A DNA stretch of 47,403 bases from Allobosea sp. 12-68-7 (GTDB lineage Bacteria > Pseudomonadota > Alphaproteobacteria > Rhizobiales > Beijerinckiaceae), in NCBI GenBank assembly GCA_002279705.1, contig NCCO01000011.1, positions 1 to 47,403 on the forward strand, in the 5' to 3' direction. Positions 16,882 through 25,166 of the stretch are shown here, in pieces; the first letter of the stretch is position 1; each line of letters starts with the position of its first letter. The position numbers and the translations under genes were made by a program. Below the pieces are notes generated by a model. That model was not told the origin of the DNA. It saw only the letters and a program-made list of their open reading frames with translations, and ran no database searches.

Positions 16882-18684
16882 ATGCCCGTCCGCCGTCTCG
16901 ATCCCGTTCTGGTCGACCGCATCGCCGCTGGCGAGGTGATCGAGCGGCCGGCTGCGGCGGTGAAGGAACTGGTCGAGAACGCCATCGACGCCGGCGCCCG
17001 CGCCATCGCGGTGACCATCGCCGCCGGCGGGCGCGAACTCATCCGCGTCGTCGATGACGGAGCGGGCATGACGCCCGAGGATCTGGCGCTCGCCGTCGAG
17101 CGCCACGCCACCTCGAAACTGCCCGATGGCGACCTCTTCGCGATCCGCTCGCTCGGCTTCCGCGGCGAGGCTCTGCCCTCGATCGGCTCGGTCGCGCGGC
17201 TCTCCATCGCCACCCGCCGCCACGATGCCCCCCAGGGCGTCGGCCTCGTCGTCGAGGCCGGCGAGAAGGGCGTGGTCCGCCCCGTCGCGGCGGCACCCGG
17301 CACCCGCATCGAGGTCAGCGATCTCTTCGCCTTCACGCCGGCCCGGCTGAAATTCCTCAAGAGCGACCGGGCCGAAGCGCAGGCGGTCTCGGAGATGCTG
17401 CGACGCCTCGCCATCGCCCATCCGGCGATCCGGTTTTCGCTCGAGGGTGAGCATGTCTCGCCCTTCGACTGGCCGGCCGAGGCCATTGGCGACGAGGGCC
17501 GCCTGCGCCGGCTCGGCCGCGCGCTCGGGCGCGACTTCCCCGAGAATGCGCTGCGGCTCGATGCGGCCCGCGAAGGCGTCCACGTCACCGGCTTCGCCGG
17601 GCTGCCGACCTTCCACCGCGGCACCTCGGCGGGCGTGCATCTGGCCGTCAATGGCCGCCCGGTGCGCGACAAGCTGCTGCTCTCCGCGGTGCGCGGCGCC
17701 TATGCCGATGTCGTGCCCTCCGACCGCCACCCGGTGCTCGTCCTCGACGTCGCCTGCGACCCGCGCGCCGTCGACGTCAACGTCCATCCGGCCAAGAGCG
17801 AGGTGCGCTTCCGCGATCCGCAACTGGTCCGCGGCCTCGTCGTCTCCGGTCTGAAGGCGGCGCTCGCGCAGGCCGGCCATCGCGCGACCACGACCGGCGG
17901 AGCGCGCACGCTGGAGGCCTTCCGCGCGGTCTTCGCCGGCACCCGCAGCGCGTCGCCCTTGCGCCCGAGCCTGCCGGAGATACCGGCCTGGGCCGCACCC
18001 GCAACCGGCTTCGACGCCCGCCCGCAGCAGGGTTTCGCCGGGTTCGAGGTCGCCTCGGCCGACGCCCGAGCGCATCTGGCGGAAGCCTCGCCGGATGCGC
18101 TCGATCGACCGCTCGGCGCCGCCCGGGCCCAGCTCCACGAGACCTATATCGTCGCGCAGACGCGCGAGGGCGTCGTCATCGTCGACCAGCACGCCGCCCA
18201 TGAGCGCCTGGTCTATGAGCGCCTCAAGGCCGAGCGCGCCCGCAGCGGCATCGCCACGCAGCCTCTGCTCCTGCCCGAGGTGGTCGAGCTCGACCCCGTC
18301 GATGCCGACCGGCTGAACGCCGCGAGCGAGGATCTGGCGACGCTGGGCCTGCGGCTGGAGCCCTTCGGGCCGGGCGCGGTGCTGGTCCGCGAGGCGCCCC
18401 AGCAGCTCGCCGGCGGCAATCTCCAGAAGCTCGTGCGCGACGTCGCCGACGCGCTGGCCGAGCATGGCACCGCCGGCTCGCTCGAACGCCGGCTCGACCA
18501 TGTCCTGGCGACGATGGCCTGCCACCACTCCGTTCGCGCCGGGCGCCGCCTGCGCCCCGAGGAGATGGACGCGCTGCTGCGCGAAATGGAGGTGACGCCC
18601 AATTCCGGTCAGTGCAACCACGGCCGCCCGACCTATGTCGAACTCAAGCTCGCCGATATCGAGCGGCTGTTCGGGCGGCGGTGA
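16882..18684 (+). CDS. mutL: DNA mismatch repair protein MutL
   Basis: MutL couples MutS mismatch recognition to strand removal. The N-terminal GHKL ATPase has E32 in [17 protein letters not shown] at 58-63, HATSKL at 75-80 and GFRGEAL at 92-98. The C-terminal domain has the endonuclease motif [12 protein letters not shown] starting at D435, plus ACHHSVRAG and QCNHGRP, which match the metal-site motifs of nicking MutL proteins (as in Bacillus) rather than E. coli MutL. This MutL should thus nick the nascent strand itself, in keeping with a lineage lacking MutH. The 600-residue length is usual. The ATG at 16882 is directly followed by conserved sequence. Its stop lies 4 nt from the convergent immunity gene. 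Confidence 0.97.
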   Translation: MPVRRLDPVLVDRIAAGEVIERPAAAVKELVENAIDAGARAIAVTIAAGGRELIRVVDDGAGMTPEDLALAVERHATSKLPDGDLFAIRSLGFRGEALPSIGSVARLSIATRRHDAPQGVGLVVEAGEKGVVRPVAAAPGTRIEVSDLFAFTPARLKFLKSDRAEAQAVSEMLRRLAIAHPAIRFSLEGEHVSPFDWPAEAIGDEGRLRRLGRALGRDFPENALRLDAAREGVHVTGFAGLPTFHRGTSAGVHLAVNGRPVRDKLLLSAVRGAYADVVPSDRHPVLVLDVACDPRAVDVNVHPAKSEVRFRDPQLVRGLVVSGLKAALAQAGHRATTTGGARTLEAFRAVFAGTRSASPLRPSLPEIPAWAAPATGFDARPQQGFAGFEVASADARAHLAEASPDALDRPLGAARAQLHETYIVAQTREGVVIVDQHAAHERLVYERLKAERARSGIATQPLLLPEVVELDPVDADRLNAASEDLATLGLRLEPFGPGAVLVREAPQQLAGGNLQKLVRDVADALAEHGTAGSLERRLDHVLATMACHHSVRAGRRLRPEEMDALLREMEVTPNSGQCNHGRPTYVELKLADIERLFGRR

Positions 18685-18688
18685 GAGA

Positions 18689-19060
18689 TCAAGTTGGATT
18701 GTAGAAGCCAGAATCAAGGTAATCCAGCGTCATGCTGGCATCAGCAGCTTGAGGATACCACCGCGAGTCAGCAATGCTCTGCAGTTCGCGCCGCGCCGCA
18801 AGATAATCGACGGCGAGATTGGCCTGGGCGGCTGTCAGCCGGACCTGCATGTTGGGGTGACCGAATAGCCTCATTAGAAGGCGCCGTTGATCGCCCGGGC
18901 GTGATTTCAGTTCGTCCTGAACCGAAATAATTCGATCATAACGTCGATTGAACGTCGCGAGTTCGTCTCGTTCCAGCGAATCATACTGTTCGATACACAG
19001 CTTTTCAAAAAGCTGCGTGAGTTCGCTGGACGAAAGCGATTGGAGCTGGAGCGGTGTCAC
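18689..19060 (-). CDS. Putative immunity protein, DUF2019/HEAT-like
   Basis: This small all-helical protein of 123 residues has a pattern like DUF2019: SSSELTQLFEKLCIEQYDSL, then DELATFNRRYDRII, then GHPNMQVRLTAAQANL, which is a HEAT-type repeat helix. Small helical proteins of this kind often lie next to nuclease toxins as immunity partners. Its GTG start (19060) overlaps the stop of the upstream nuclease gene by 4 nt (GTGA), so the two are translationally coupled. Base use stands out: I count 53 G+C in 120 at 18901-19020 (44%) against roughly 70% around it, a sign of transfer. The DUF2019 assignment is from memory of the pattern; the immunity role is inference from pairing. Confidence 0.65.
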   Translation of the reverse strand: MTPLQLQSLSSSELTQLFEKLCIEQYDSLERDELATFNRRYDRIISVQDELKSRPGDQRRLLMRLFGHPNMQVRLTAAQANLAVDYLAARRELQSIADSRWYPQAADASMTLDYLDSGFYNPT

Positions 19061-19806
19061 TTCAGAACTCCGTATTTGCGCAGCGCGTACTGACCAACCC
19101 GCATCTGTTCATCCCAACTCCGTCCTCGCAAGTAATGCCGCGGTGACATTCCATCGAATAGCGGGTTTTTTCGATTGTACCATCCTGTGATTTGATGGTG
19201 CTTGTAAGTCGGCACGCTGACGACATTATCGACACTGTCGAGCATCGACCGCGAAAATCCCTCGCGCCCTCCCGCACCCCGCTCGACGATGTGGTGGTCC
19301 TCATAACCCGGCCGCCGCTGTCCCGCCTGCTGCTGGAGTTCGGTCAGCGATTTGGGGGGATCCTGATAGGATTGGATCGACGGCCATTCGGAGTACAGCC
19401 AGTGGCCCGCCTCGAGGACGGTGATGACCGCGCCGATTGGGCCAGCCCGCCGCAGCGCCACGAGGGCGATCTGCTTGGCCAGGGCCTTGGCGGCCTGGGT
19501 TTTCGAGACCTTGTCCTTGGGCGGTTCTTTGGGAGGGTCTGGCGGGTCGAGCGATGGCCCGCCATTGTCGCCGATGCCCGGCTGTCGGCCCTGCGCATAG
19601 CCCTCGACATATCGCCACCGTCCGCTTTCGCGGCCATGGCCGCCGGGGATGCGCGGCTGATCCTCGCGGAAGCCTGCTTTCTCGACGAGCGCCTGCAGCC
19701 GCGCCAGCGCCTGCATCATGCGGTCGCCGGCGATCTGGCTCGCAAGCCGCCTGCGCTGAAGCTCGGCGCTTCGGGAACGCCAGTGATCTGGAGAGGGAAG
19801 GGGCAT
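19057..19806 (-). CDS. Putative HNH-type nuclease toxin
   Basis: The 249-residue protein has a modular build. Residues ~45-66 carry QPRIPGGHGRESGRW, a segment like the RVPAGxxxGGQW motif seen in many alphaproteobacterial toxin-like proteins. Residues 75-100 are a Gly/Pro linker with GDNGGP. A hydrophobic helix lies at ~111-137. The C-terminal ~80 residues hold a His-rich nuclease-like core: DHHIVE at 170-175, N194 in DNVVSVP, and HH at 203-204, as in HNH/treble-clef toxins. It is the upstream gene of a GTGA-overlapping pair with a small helical protein, the usual toxin-immunity layout. The AT-richer 3' end and the isolated position suggest acquisition. No secretion gene is nearby, so a delivery route is unknown. 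Confidence 0.65.
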   Translation of the reverse strand: MPLPSPDHWRSRSAELQRRRLASQIAGDRMMQALARLQALVEKAGFREDQPRIPGGHGRESGRWRYVEGYAQGRQPGIGDNGGPSLDPPDPPKEPPKDKVSKTQAAKALAKQIALVALRRAGPIGAVITVLEAGHWLYSEWPSIQSYQDPPKSLTELQQQAGQRRPGYEDHHIVERGAGGREGFSRSMLDSVDNVVSVPTYKHHQITGWYNRKNPLFDGMSPRHYLRGRSWDEQMRVGQYALRKYGVLK

Positions 19807-19859
19807 CCGTGCGTCTGACCTCCGCGACGGATGCGAAGATCAGGCACGCGGAGCCTACC

Positions 19860-19885
19860 GGGGATAAGATCGGCCGCTTATCCCC
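19860..19885. terminator. Perfect 9-bp hairpin downstream of the DMT gene
   Basis: GGGGATAAG (19860-19868) pairs perfectly with CTTATCCCC (19877-19885) across an 8-nt loop. It lies 26 nt past the DMT stop and 54 nt ahead of the toxin start, both leftward. There is no T-run, so it may slow read-through into the toxin gene, or be an operator for it. Confidence 0.45.
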
Positions 19886-19910
19886 GCGGCCGCGACGGCG
19901 GCCCCGTAGC

Positions 19911-20816
19911 TCAGCCGGCTTCGGCGACGCCCCCCGCCTTCGCCCGCCCCGGGATCAGGATCGAGCCCGACGCCGCGATCACCAGCGCGAGACCGAGCCA
20001 GTCGCTCGGCGTCGGGCGCTCGCCGAGCAGCAGCACCGAGCCGAGCACGCCGACCGCCGGCACCATCAGCGTGCCCAGGCTGGCGATGCCCGCCGGCAGC
20101 CTCGCGATCACCGTGAACCAGAGCACATAGGCCAGCGCCTGCGCGCCGAGGATGTGGAAGGCGAGCGCCGCCACCGTCCGCGCCTCCAGCATCTTGGGCA
20201 CCGGAACGCCCTCGAAGACGAGCATGCCGAGCCCGCCGGCCGCGCCGCCGATCAGCAGCTGCCAGGCGGCGATCGTCAGCGCCGGCGCGCTCACCGGCCA
20301 GCGCTTGCTGACGATGGTGCCCAGCGCCCAGCTCACGCTCGCGATCAGCGCCAGCAGCAGGCCGAAGGAGAGGCTGCCACCGGCGATCAGCGGCAGGCCG
20401 AGGCAGGCCAGCCCCGTCATGCCGAGCCCGAGCCCGACCCGTCGCCGGCGGTCGATCGGCTCGGCCAGGATGAAGCGGGCGAGCAGCGTCGCCCAGATCG
20501 GCATGGTGAAGGTCAGGATCGCCGCGCGCGAGGTCGGCGCAGCCAGCTGCGCGAAGGCGAGCAGGATGTTGAAGGCCGCGATCGACAACAGCCCGGCGGC
20601 CGCCAGCCGAAGCCATTGCGCCCGCGGCACCGCCAGCTTCACGCCGCGCCCCAGTGCCACCGCGACGAGGAACAGGCCTGCAAAGGTCATGCCGCTCGCC
20701 CGCAGCGTCCAGGGCGCGATCTCGGTCAGCGCGATCCGCACCGCCGGCCAGTTGAAGCCCCAGAGCAGCCCGAGCAGCGGGACGAGCAGCAGCGAACGAC
20801 TGGACGGTTGCGACAT
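19911..20816 (-). CDS. DMT-superfamily (EamA) transporter
   Basis: The 301-residue membrane protein has about ten hydrophobic helices in two repeated EamA halves, the drug/metabolite exporter build. Typical pieces are PLLGLLWGFNWPAVRIAL in helix 1 and RAAILTFTMPIWATLLA in the first half, with the repeat SLGTLMVPAVGVLGSVLLLGE in the second. Such proteins usually export amino acids or other small metabolites, or take up similar compounds; the substrate cannot be told. The ATG at 20816 has no strong ribosome site. It is a single gene, leftward. Confidence 0.88.
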   Translation of the reverse strand: MSQPSSRSLLLVPLLGLLWGFNWPAVRIALTEIAPWTLRASGMTFAGLFLVAVALGRGVKLAVPRAQWLRLAAAGLLSIAAFNILLAFAQLAAPTSRAAILTFTMPIWATLLARFILAEPIDRRRRVGLGLGMTGLACLGLPLIAGGSLSFGLLLALIASVSWALGTIVSKRWPVSAPALTIAAWQLLIGGAAGGLGMLVFEGVPVPKMLEARTVAALAFHILGAQALAYVLWFTVIARLPAGIASLGTLMVPAVGVLGSVLLLGERPTPSDWLGLALVIAASGSILIPGRAKAGGVAEAG

Positions 20817-20899
20817 CGTGCGACTATGCGCGGGCCGGTGCGCACGGCGTCATGCGATTTCGGCGGCAGCCCGATGCGCGATGGGCATCGGGCGGGCCG

Positions 20900-21466
20900 T
20901 CACGGCTCGCTCGCCTGCAGGATTAGCACCTGCGTCTCGCCGTAGTCCCGGCGCTCCAGCAATTCGAACGCGTCGGGCAGGGCGATCTCGGCGTCGCCGG
21001 CCTCCTCCAGCACGAGCAGCGCGCCGGGCGCCAGCCAGCCGCCCTCGCGGGCGGAGATCAGCGCCTTCTCGCCGAGGCCCTTGCGGTAGGGCGGGTCGCA
21101 GAACACGACCGCGAAGGGGTCCATGGCGCTGATCGGGCCGAGCTTGCTCGCATCGCGCCGGAAGACGCGGCTGTGGCCGGCGAGCCCGAGCGCCATCTGG
21201 TTTTCGCGGATCAGGCCGCGCGCCTCAGTGCCGTCGTCGACCAGCAGCGCGAAGGCGGCGCCGCGCGACAGCGCCTCGAAGCCGAGCGCCCCGGTCCCGG
21301 CGAAGAGGTCGAGCACGCGCGCGCCGTCGAGCGGGTCGTCATAGGCATGGGCGAGCACATTGAAGAGGGATTCGCGCAGCCGGTCCGAGGTCGGGCGGAT
21401 GGTCCCGATCCCCGGCTTCGGGCCGGCCAGCGCCCGCCCGCGCAAACGTCCGCCGACGATCCGCAT
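20900..21466 (-). CDS. rsmD: 16S rRNA (guanine-966-N2) methyltransferase
   Basis: RsmD methylates G966 of 16S rRNA using S-adenosylmethionine. The 188-residue protein opens with MRIVGGRLRGRAL and RPTSDRLRESLFNVL, both diagnostic for RsmD. The SAM-binding motif is VLDLFAGTGALGFEALSRGA and the catalytic motif is DPPY in VVFCDPPYRKG. Upstream and in the same direction is the RluB-type gene, the two separated by a nested palindromic repeat; rRNA-modifying genes in tandem are usual. Confidence 0.95.
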   Translation of the reverse strand: MRIVGGRLRGRALAGPKPGIGTIRPTSDRLRESLFNVLAHAYDDPLDGARVLDLFAGTGALGFEALSRGAAFALLVDDGTEARGLIRENQMALGLAGHSRVFRRDASKLGPISAMDPFAVVFCDPPYRKGLGEKALISAREGGWLAPGALLVLEEAGDAEIALPDAFELLERRDYGETQVLILQASEP

Positions 21467-21500
21467 GCTCAGACCACGACGACGATGCGTGGAAATACGC

Positions 21501-21608
21501 CGTCATCCTGGGGCGACCGGAGGTCGTCCCGGGATCCATCGAAGGACACGACGGAGCCCGATGATGGATCCCGGACGGCGCGGCGTTCGCCGCTTGTCCA
21601 GGATGACG
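21501..21608. repeat. Nested palindromic repeat, copy 3
   Basis: It matches the copy at 16695-16799 almost base for base: CGTCATCCTGG outer arm, CGACCGGAGGTCGTC, inner GGGATCCATC and GATGGATCCC, then TTGTCCAGGATGACG. Likeness extends a little into the flanks (GTGGAA on the left). It separates the RluB-type gene from rsmD. Confidence 0.85.
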
Positions 21609-21641
21609 GTGTGGTTTGGGTGACCATTGGAATCGGCGCCG

Positions 21642-23768
21642 TCAGTCCCGCTTGCCGCCGGAGCGTGGACCCTTGGCCCCGCCGCCGGGGCGGCCACCAC
21701 CCGGTCGCCCGCCACCGCCCGGCTTGCCGCCGAAGGGCCGGCCGCCACCCGGCTTGCCACCGGGCTTGCCGCCGAACGATTTGCCACCACCGGGCTTGGC
21801 GCCGAAGGGCTTGCCCCCGCTGCGCTCGCCGCTGCGGCCCGCGGGCCGTTCGCTGGAGCGCGCCGCATAGCTGCGCTTGGCGCCGCCCGGAGCGTCGTCG
21901 GAACGACGCGGCGGACGCTCGCCGCCCTCGCGTGGCGCCCTCTCGGGCCTGTCGCCGCCGGCTCTCTCGGGGCGCGGCGCCCGCGCGGGACGCTCCGTGC
22001 GCGGCCCGGCATCCTGCCAGGGTCGGTCCTGCGTGCGATCGCGCTCGCCGCTTTCGATGCGCGGTCGGCGCGCCGGACGCTCGCCGCCGCTCGCGCGCTC
22101 CGGCGCACGGGGGCTGCGCGCCTCGGCGGCTGCCGCGCCGCGTTCGCTGCGCGGCAGCCGGTCGGGCCTGCGCTTGGGGTTCACGCCGTCGCGCGCCGGG
22201 CGCTCCTCGCGGGGCGGGGCGCCGACACGCTCGACCAGCACACGCCGGCCCTTGGGATCGGCGATCGCCTTGTCGCGGCGGCGCACCACCTCGCCGCTGG
22301 CCTCGCGCGTCTGGCGCTCCGCCTTGGGGTCGGCGCCGCGGCGCGGCGGGGCCTTGCGCTCGCGCTGCGGCTCGGCCTCGGCATCGCGCCAGACGGTGCG
22401 CTTCCACGGTTTGTCGCTGCGGTCATCCTGCGAGGGCGTGCGCACGGCGTCGCTCTGCCAGCGTTCGGGCTTGCCGTCGCGCTCGCCGCTCTCGCGCCGG
22501 CGCGGGCGGTCCTCGCCGCTGGGTGCAGCCTTGCTCAGAGGCGGTCTCGGCGGGGCGGCCGGCAGCTCGTCGCGGCGCGGCGCCTCGAAATCGACGCCGG
22601 CCTTGGCCATCAGCTCCTCGCCGAGCTGGTCCTTCAGCACGCGCGAGCGGATCTCGTCGACCTCGCCCTCGGGCAGGTCGGCGAGTTGGAACGGCCCGAA
22701 CGAGACCCGGATCAGCCGGTTCACATCGAGGCCGAGATGCTCGAGCACCGTCTTGACCTCGCGGTTCTTGCCCTCGCGCAGATCGACCGTGAGCCAGGTA
22801 TTCGAGCCCTGCTGGCGTTCGAAACGCGCCATCACCGGGCCGTAGGAGACGCCGTCGATGGTCACGCCGTCGCGCAGCGTGTCGAGCCTGTCCTGCGTCA
22901 CCGAGCCGAAGGCGCGCACGCGGTAGCGCCGCAGCCAGCCCGTCTCCGGCAGTTCCAGCATACGCGCCAGCCCGCCGTCATTGGTCAACAGCAGCAGGCC
23001 CTCGGTGTTGATGTCGAGCCGCCCGATCGACAGCACGCGCGGCAGATCCTCCGGCAGCGCATCGAACACGGTCGGCCGGCCTTCAGGATCGTGGTTGGTC
23101 GTCACCAGCCCGCGCGGCTTGTGGTAGAGCCACATCCGCGTGCGCTCGCGCGCCGGCAGCGGCTCGCCGTCGATCAGCACGACATCGTCGGGGCCGATAT
23201 CCAGCGCCGGGCTGTCGATCACGCGCCCGTTCACGCTGACGCGACCTTCGAGGATGATCGCCTCGCTGTCACGGCGCGAGGCGACGCCGGCGCGCGCCAT
23301 CACCTTGGCGATGCGTTCGGGCTCCTGGATCAGCGAGGGCAGCAGCTTGGCCTCGGGCGCCGGGGCCTCCTCGCGGGCGCGCCGCGGCCGGGCCGGGCCG
23401 TCGGAACGGGGCCGGTCGAAGCGGGGTTTGTCGGAGCGGGCTTTGTCGAAGCGCTTGGGCCCGGCGCCGGTTCCGCCTGCACGCTCGCCACGGGGCGCAA
23501 AGCCTTCGCGCGGCGGGCGGCTCGCACTGCGCTCGCCATCGGGGCGGGCCCGGAACGGGCGCGCCGGGCCGTCGGCCCGGGCCGGGCGCTCGGCACTGTC
23601 GCTGCGGCCGCGGAACGGCTTGCGCTCGCCGCCGGCCGCTCCGCCGGCCCGCGGCCCCTTGCCGCCGAAGCCGCCGCCGTCTCGCCCGCCACCGGTGCCG
23701 CCACCACGGCCGCCGGTTCCGCCGCCCTTGCGCGGGCCCCGGCTTTTCTGATTGTTGTCGTCGCTCAT
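21642..23768 (-). CDS. rluB: RluB-family 23S rRNA pseudouridine synthase with long disordered tails
   Basis: The core (~150-405 of 708) is a normal RsuA/RluB pseudouridine synthase: an S4 RNA-binding domain (IAKVMARAGVASRRDSEAI...GRVSVNG) and the catalytic aspartate D252 in GRLDINTEGLLLLTNDG. E. coli RluB modifies U2605 of 23S rRNA. Around this core lie a ~150-residue N-terminal and a ~300-residue C-terminal tail made of Arg, Gly, Pro, Asp and Lys, ending in repeated GGKPGG/GGGRPGG units. The total is more than twice the E. coli length. I place the start at ATG 23768 (MSDDNNQ), which has AGGAG 6 nt upstream. Long basic tails are known in alphaproteobacterial homologues; they may add RNA or ribosome binding. 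Confidence 0.93.
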   Translation of the reverse strand: MSDDNNQKSRGPRKGGGTGGRGGGTGGGRDGGGFGGKGPRAGGAAGGERKPFRGRSDSAERPARADGPARPFRARPDGERSASRPPREGFAPRGERAGGTGAGPKRFDKARSDKPRFDRPRSDGPARPRRAREEAPAPEAKLLPSLIQEPERIAKVMARAGVASRRDSEAIILEGRVSVNGRVIDSPALDIGPDDVVLIDGEPLPARERTRMWLYHKPRGLVTTNHDPEGRPTVFDALPEDLPRVLSIGRLDINTEGLLLLTNDGGLARMLELPETGWLRRYRVRAFGSVTQDRLDTLRDGVTIDGVSYGPVMARFERQQGSNTWLTVDLREGKNREVKTVLEHLGLDVNRLIRVSFGPFQLADLPEGEVDEIRSRVLKDQLGEELMAKAGVDFEAPRRDELPAAPPRPPLSKAAPSGEDRPRRRESGERDGKPERWQSDAVRTPSQDDRSDKPWKRTVWRDAEAEPQRERKAPPRRGADPKAERQTREASGEVVRRRDKAIADPKGRRVLVERVGAPPREERPARDGVNPKRRPDRLPRSERGAAAAEARSPRAPERASGGERPARRPRIESGERDRTQDRPWQDAGPRTERPARAPRPERAGGDRPERAPREGGERPPRRSDDAPGGAKRSYAARSSERPAGRSGERSGGKPFGAKPGGGKSFGGKPGGKPGGGRPFGGKPGGGGRPGGGRPGGGAKGPRSGGKRD

Positions 23769-23896
23769 GATGGCTCCTGAGCGTGCCGCGCCGAAAGTGA
23801 CAGGCACTTTCGCGAAAAGGTCAGCTCGAAATCTGGGTATAGCCGGCGCTTGTAGCAGAGCGTCCCTGTGCCTGCGAGCGCCAAAACGGAGGTCCC

Positions 23897-24361
23897 ATGC
23901 CGCAATTGCGCCCCGTCCCGGCCCCCGATCCGATGGCGCTCGCCTTCGACGAGGCGCGCGCCGCCGCCGCGCGCGGCGAGGTGCCGGTCGGCGCTGTCGT
24001 GACCCGCGACGGCGTCGTGCTCGCGCGCGCCGGCAACCGGACGCTGGAGCTGAAGGACCCGACGGCCCATGCTGAAATGCTGGCGCTGCGGCTGGCCTGC
24101 GAGGCGCTGGGCTCCGAGCGCCTGATCGGCTGTGATCTCCACGTCACGCTCGAGCCCTGCCCGATGTGCGCGGCGGCGATCTCCTTCGCCCGCATCCGCC
24201 GGCTCTATTTCGGCGCCGGTGATCCCAAGGGCGGGGCGGTCGAGAACGGCGTCCGGCTCTATGCCAGCCCGACCTGCCACCATCAGCCGGAGGTCTATGG
24301 CGGCCTGCGCGAGAGCGAGGCGGCGGCGCTGCTGCGCGATTTCTTCAAGGGCCGCCGCTGA
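23897..24361 (+). CDS. tadA: tRNA-specific adenosine deaminase
   Basis: TadA converts A34 of tRNA-Arg(ACG) to inosine. The 154-residue cytidine-deaminase fold has the zinc and catalytic residues H58 and E60 (TAHAEM) and C88, C91 (PCPMC). VPVGAVV and the segment after GNRTLELKDPT are typical of TadA. It diverges from the RluB-type gene with ~130 bp between them, a common pairing in Hyphomicrobiales. The ATG at 23897 has GGAGG about 6 nt upstream. Confidence 0.95.
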   Translation: MPQLRPVPAPDPMALAFDEARAAAARGEVPVGAVVTRDGVVLARAGNRTLELKDPTAHAEMLALRLACEALGSERLIGCDLHVTLEPCPMCAAAISFARIRRLYFGAGDPKGGAVENGVRLYASPTCHHQPEVYGGLRESEAAALLRDFFKGRR

Positions 24362-24377
24362 TCTCTGGGGGGCCGTT

Positions 24378-24749
24378 TCAGCCGGCGAGAGGCTGGCGGA
24401 CGCCTTCGACATGTCCGCGATCGGTCGGGGCATCGGCCTTGGGCCGGGCGGCACCGTCGAGTTGCAGCGCGAGGGCGTCCACCGCGGCCAGGGCCTCGCG
24501 CCGTGCGGCTTCGCTCTCGGCGACCGGGACTTGTGCATAGAGCGCGCGCGCAAAGGCGGCGACCCGGGTCACGGCGAGATAGGCCGCGTCCTCCAGAGCG
24601 GAGGACATCGTGACGAAGCGCAGCACGTTGTCGAGATGTCTCTCGGCGGCGGGGCCGAGGGTCTTGGCATTCAGCGCGCCGGCCCTGAAGACCGCGCTGC
24701 GCAGGGTTTCGATCTCCGACGTCAGATAGTTCTGCACCTCGTCGGGCAT
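24378..24749 (-). CDS. Hypothetical small helical protein
   Basis: I do not recognise this 123-residue protein. It appears entirely helical, with no signal peptide or membrane segment, rich in Ala and Leu and acidic near the start (MPDEVQNYLTSEIETL). It is convergent with tadA, 16 bp away, and has its own upstream region. Frame preference (G/C at third positions) supports that it is a real gene. The long opposite-strand readings over this region lack such features. Confidence 0.6.
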   Translation of the reverse strand: MPDEVQNYLTSEIETLRSAVFRAGALNAKTLGPAAERHLDNVLRFVTMSSALEDAAYLAVTRVAAFARALYAQVPVAESEAARREALAAVDALALQLDGAARPKADAPTDRGHVEGVRQPLAG

Positions 24750-25166
24750 GGGCGCCTCCGCGACGGAACGTCTGTAAACAACCCCTTACCATGGGAAATC
24801 ACGCCCTTCCCGCGTCGACCGGCCGGGCGGTTAGCCGCGGGTCAACGCAAACCCGACAATCCGCACGGATCAGGCTGGGGTCGCTCCGGCGAGGAGCCTG
24901 GCCCGGCGCTCGCGGCCGGTTGTGAGGGAGGAGGTCAGAGCGACCGTGAAGGACCGTATAGAGGCATGAACCAGCCGTCTCTTCGAAAGGTTATGGTCGC
25001 TCGAAGATCGTCGCTCGTGGGTCCGATGACAAGAGGTTCAGATTATCCGAATCGTTCATGCCTTGTTTTTGCCTTGTCAGCGGTCTAGTGGAGGCCTCGA
25101 ACCGCTCAGCCAGACCATGCGATGGTGGCTTGAGCCTTCCACTCTCCCCCTCACGTCAGGTTAGTA
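24750..25166. other. 417-bp intergenic region
   Basis: The gap separates a leftward hypothetical gene from the rightward M15 peptidase and should hold both promoters. From about 24960 on it is less GC-rich than its surroundings. A 40-codon reading frame (24967-25089, starting ATGAACCAGCC) is possible but has poor ribosome spacing and no recognisable product. I saw no RNA gene or repeat. Confidence 0.4.

Noticed and set aside
19899-19985. A tRNA-like start, CCCCGTAGCTCAGCCGG, on the plus strand.
   Set aside because: It resembles a tRNA D-arm but no anticodon stem or GGTTCGA T-arm follows at the right distance, and it overlaps the end of the DMT gene.
21642-21800. GGCAAGCC/GGTGGC-like repeats near the 3' end of the RluB-type gene, at first taken for a CRISPR-like array.
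   Set aside because: They are in-frame codons for Gly/Lys/Pro repeats, of uneven length, with no spacers.
21627-23780. A very long open frame on the plus strand opposite the RluB-type gene.
   Set aside because: It is a mirror of the Arg/Gly/Pro-rich coding on the minus strand; it has no family likeness, and the minus-strand frame contains the S4 and catalytic motifs.
24967-25089. A 40-codon frame in the gap before the M15 peptidase.
   Set aside because: No signal or domain, AGAGG too close to the ATG, and nothing in it I can recognise; it may be leader sequence.
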